Below, one piece after another: positions 61,303-64,000 of a DNA stretch of 64,000 bases. Under the pieces are notes generated by a model, which worked only from the letters and a program-made list of their open reading frames with translations, was not told where the DNA came from and made no database searches. Both the position numbers and the translations under genes were made by a program. Within the stretch, counting starts at the first letter, position 1. The number at the start of each line of letters is the position of its first letter. The DNA is from Acidobacteriota bacterium. Lineage in GTDB: Bacteria > Acidobacteriota > Terriglobia > Terriglobales > Acidobacteriaceae. The DNA is taken from contig JAEYQK010000064.1 of NCBI GenBank assembly GCA_023410055.1, positions 1 through 64,000 on the forward strand. Direction: 5' to 3'.

Positions 61303-62568
61303 TCAGGCGGTTCTTCTCAAGTGCGGCTCACTGGGCACTGCCACCGGCCCACGCTGCGGACGATACCGTGCGAGGATCGGCAGCACCAGCGCACACAGCA
61401 TCACGATTGCGACCACGTGAATTGCTGGCCCGTAGCCACCCGTTCCCTGCCGCACACGTGCAATCAGTATCGGTGACGGCACCGCGCCAGCTCCCCACGC
61501 CAGCAGAATCCACCCATAGATTCCACCCATGTACTTCGGCCCAAAGAAATCCGCAGTAAACGACGGCATCGTTCCGAACCCGCCTCCGTAACACAGCCCG
61601 ATAATCGCAAAGCACACGCTGAACAATCCGATGCTGTGGATCGAGGTCAACGCAAAGAAGATCACCACCTGGATCGCATACAACAGGAAGTACACACGGG
61701 CGCGACCAATCATGTCGCTGACCCAAGCCCAGAACACGCGACCCAATCCGTTGAAGACAGAGATCAGACTCACCATCCCTGCGGCAGCAACTGGGGTCAT
61801 CCCGACAAGCTGTTGTGCCATGGGCGACGCCTGGCTGATAATCATGATTCCCGCCGACACATTCAGAAACAACATCGCCCAAAGTAGCCAGAACTGCCAC
61901 GTTTTCATTGCTTCTGTAACCGTGAAGTTGACTGTAGTAGCTTCTCGTTGAACGGCGGTCTTTGGCGCCCATCCTGCCGGCTTGTACCCTTCTGGGGGAT
62001 TGGCATAGGCCTGTGCCGACGCAACCACCAGAACCAGATAGATGATTCCGAAGATGTAGAATGTCGGCGATATGCCCATGGTCTGAATCATCTTCGCGGC
62101 GATCGGGCTGAAGATCAGTGCACCTGCACCGTAGCCGCAAACCGCCACTCCCGTCATCAACCCTCGTTTGTCCGGAAACCACTTAACCAAGGTCGCGACT
62201 GGTGTAATGTAGCCCATTCCCATACCGATTCCGCTGATCACTCCGTAGCCGATGTACATGCCCATCAACGAATGCCGTGCCGCCGCGAATCCCGCGATCA
62301 TGTAGCCTATTCCATAAATGAAACCCGCCACAGTTGCCACTTTGCGCGGCCCCACACGGTCCTGCCACAAGCCTCCGATAATCGTTCCAACCCCAAGAAA
62401 CAGGATTGCAAGAGTGAAGTTGAGTGACACTTGTGTAAGCGTCCAGTGCTCGACCGCGATCAACGGCTTGACGAACACGCTCCAGCCGTAGACTGCACCC
62501 AGACAAATCTGCATGATCACCGCTGCGATCGCGATTCCCCAGCGGTTGCGCAACTGCTCGGTTGCCAT
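61303..62568 (-). CDS. OFA-family (oxalate/formate) MFS transporter
   Basis: A 421-residue major facilitator with 12 helices: WGIAIAAVIMQICLGAVYGWSVF opens, followed by QDRVGPRKVATVAGFIYGIGYMIAG, GIGMGMGYITPVATLVKWFPDKRGLMTG, and a second half resembling the first. This is the OFA family whose founding member exchanges oxalate for formate. Divergent from the formate dehydrogenase gene, so formate or oxalate movement is likely. Confidence 0.88.
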   Translation of the reverse strand: MATEQLRNRWGIAIAAVIMQICLGAVYGWSVFVKPLIAVEHWTLTQVSLNFTLAILFLGVGTIIGGLWQDRVGPRKVATVAGFIYGIGYMIAGFAAARHSLMGMYIGYGVISGIGMGMGYITPVATLVKWFPDKRGLMTGVAVCGYGAGALIFSPIAAKMIQTMGISPTFYIFGIIYLVLVVASAQAYANPPEGYKPAGWAPKTAVQREATTVNFTVTEAMKTWQFWLLWAMLFLNVSAGIMIISQASPMAQQLVGMTPVAAAGMVSLISVFNGLGRVFWAWVSDMIGRARVYFLLYAIQVVIFFALTSIHSIGLFSVCFAIIGLCYGGGFGTMPSFTADFFGPKYMGGIYGWILLAWGAGAVPSPILIARVRQGTGGYGPAIHVVAIVMLCALVLPILARYRPQRGPVAVPSEPHLRRTA

Positions 62569-62773
62569 TGGGCCCTCCGGTACTACGATGGACTACGATG
62601 CGACGCTGAACGAGTTTGGTTTTCGTTGGACATAATCTCGCCCCGCGAGCCTTTCAGCATCTCTCCTCCGGAGGAACCCTCGACTGTTGGCAACCATCCA
62701 TATAGCGCTCATCTCTGAGAGAAAAGGCCCGGTGCGGTACCGAGCCGTATTCTCCTCTCACATGGTGCTCGTG

Positions 62774-64000
62774 ATGTTTGAAGGTGGTTTCCTCAAAGGC
62801 TGGCCAGTCCTCCAACAACTCAAGAATGGCGCGTGGCGCGGTACAGGCGAAGAGGCCATGAGTCCGCAAACGAAGAACCTGACCGCCAAGACTCAGGGAG
62901 CCGAAGTCACGCGTTCGATCTGCCCCTACTGCGGCGTTGGCTGCGGACAGCTGATCTATCACAAGAACAACCAGATCATCGGTATTGAAGGTGATCCGGC
63001 TTCGCCCATCTCTCGCGGTCATCTCTGCCCGAAAGGTGCGGCGACTGCTCAGCTGCATACTCACGCGGGGCGGCTGAAAACAGTCAAGTACCGCCGACCG
63101 TATTCCGATCATTGGGAGGACCTCGATCTCGAAACCGCGATGGACATGATCGCGGATCGGGTGTGGGAGACACGCCGCAAGACTTTTGTCGAGAAGAATG
63201 AAAACGGCGAAGCCGTTATGCACACACTCGGCATGGCTCACTTGGGCGGGGCCACTCTCGACAACGAAGAGAACTATCTGATCAAGAAGCTGTTCGCTGC
63301 TGGCCTAGGGATGAATTGCATCAGCAATCAGGCCCGTATATGACATAGCTCCACTGTGCCCGGTCTGGGCACATCGTTCGGTCGTGGCGGTGCTACGACA
63401 GCTCAACAAGACCTCGCCCGTGCAGACGCGATTCTCATCATGGGATCGTCCATGGCCGAGAACCACCCAGTCGGTTTTCAATGGGTTGTAGAAGCCCGCG
63501 AGAAGAACGGCGCCAAGATCATCCATGTGGACCCGCGATTCACCCGAACGTCGGCCATGTCCGACATCTGGGTGCCGCTCCGTTCCGGCAGCGACATAAT
63601 TTTCCTCGGCGGTCTGATCAACTACGTGCTCGCGCACGACAAGTGGTTCAAGGACTACGTCGTCCACTACACCAACGCGTCCTTCATCCTTCGTGAGGAC
63701 TTCCGCGATACTGAAGATCTCGGCGGCGTCTTCTCGGGGTGGGACGAGCAAAACCAGAAATACCGCCCCGACTCGTGGCTCTACGAAGATTCTCCGATGC
63801 GCGAGGGTTCTCCTGATGCAGAGTCGGCAGGCGGGCATGGTCTGCGCGGCGGCGAACTCGGCTACGCCAACAAATACAACTCTGATCCGACGCTCGAGCA
63901 CCCGCGCTGCGTATTCCAGATTCTAGAGAAGCACTTCTCTCGCTACACGCCAGAGATGGCCGAAGAGTATTGTGGAGTCCCAAAGGAACTCTTCCTCAAA
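62774..64000 (+). CDS. Selenocysteine formate dehydrogenase catalytic subunit (partial)
   Basis: Molybdopterin-dependent FDH; the 3' end is beyond the window. Residues ~50-85 hold the 4Fe-4S motif CPYCGVGC...C in SICPYCGVGCGQL and RGHLCPKG. An in-frame TGA at 63341-63343 interrupts NQARI-U-HSSTVPGLGTSFGRGG, exactly where FDH-N/O catalytic subunits carry the active-site selenocysteine; the frame continues open to the window end. ATG 62774 is chosen (preceded by no strong ribosome site), retaining KGWPVLQQLKNG, which resembles known FDH openings. It oxidises formate to CO2. Confidence 0.9.
63341..63372 (+). promoter_or_regulatory. UGA selenocysteine codon and SECIS hairpin
   Basis: TGA (63341-63343) is followed 12 nt later by GTGCCC-GGTCT-GGGCAC (63356-63372), a perfect 6-bp stem with a GGUCU loop, the loop sequence seen in the E. 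coli fdhF SECIS that SelB binds. Confidence 0.88.

Noticed and set aside
63341..63343. TGA as a nonsense mutation in formate dehydrogenase
   Set aside because: It is at the Sec position, the frame stays open and conserved afterwards, and a SECIS hairpin with GGUCU loop follows.

Overview
The window most likely comes from an acidobacterium (Acidobacteriota, Terriglobia-like); this is an inference. It rests on a bacillithiol BshC gene, a lmo0937/DUF5670-type small membrane protein, a very long kelch/Ig/MBG-repeat secreted protein next to a winged-helix-like/TPR protein, and a selenocysteine formate dehydrogenase. The DNA is moderately GC-rich and most genes sit in long, tightly packed same-strand runs.

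Layout. (1) 28-10989, minus strand: a coupled glycan or glycoconjugate cluster. It holds two GT4 and three tandem CgeB-like glycosyltransferases, a B12-domain radical SAM enzyme, two SDR nucleotide-sugar epimerases, a glycosidase-like TIM barrel whose halves appear in permuted order, and a methyltransferase. (2) 11174-13626: a tiny membrane protein, a receiver-like protein and bshC. (3) 13876-24640: tmRNA with an integrase remnant at its 3' end, an outer-membrane protein, a ~2170-residue secreted repeat protein, a TPR regulator and a tRNA 3'-end fragment. (4) 24845-33596: kdpFABC with kdpE and a KdpD that is split in two. The N-terminal KdpD/Usp half is in the operon and the histidine-kinase half is divergent. 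A decayed APC permease follows.

(5) 34223-52350, minus strand: an ~18 kb exopolysaccharide locus. It has a NusG-paralogue antiterminator, TetR, a PAP2-Wzi fusion, Wza, Wzz, Wzx, FkbM, GT4, a Wzy-like polymerase, a methyltransferase, GT2, S-adenosylhomocysteinase and the priming sugar-phosphate transferase. A sigma70 promoter (TTGACT-N17-TAGAAT) and a leader hairpin precede the antiterminator gene. (6) 52850-58445, plus strand: a sigma54 activator with an N-terminal Rossmann domain, two palindromes, a near-perfect -24/-12 promoter, then cbbL-cbbS-cbbX-prk (red-type form I RuBisCO, its activase and phosphoribulokinase). (7) 58639-64000: tRNA-Leu(GAG), secG, an MBL hydrolase, an aminotransferase, an OFA-family transporter, and divergently a formate dehydrogenase catalytic subunit read through a UGA (selenocysteine) with a visible SECIS hairpin. 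That gene runs off the window.

Formate oxidation can supply CO2 and reductant, and RuBisCO with PRK can fix CO2, so regions 6 and 7 may form one carbon and redox module. The candidates for an undescribed system are the Rossmann-sensor/sigma54 control of RuBisCO and the permuted-glycosidase/B12-radical-SAM glycan cluster.
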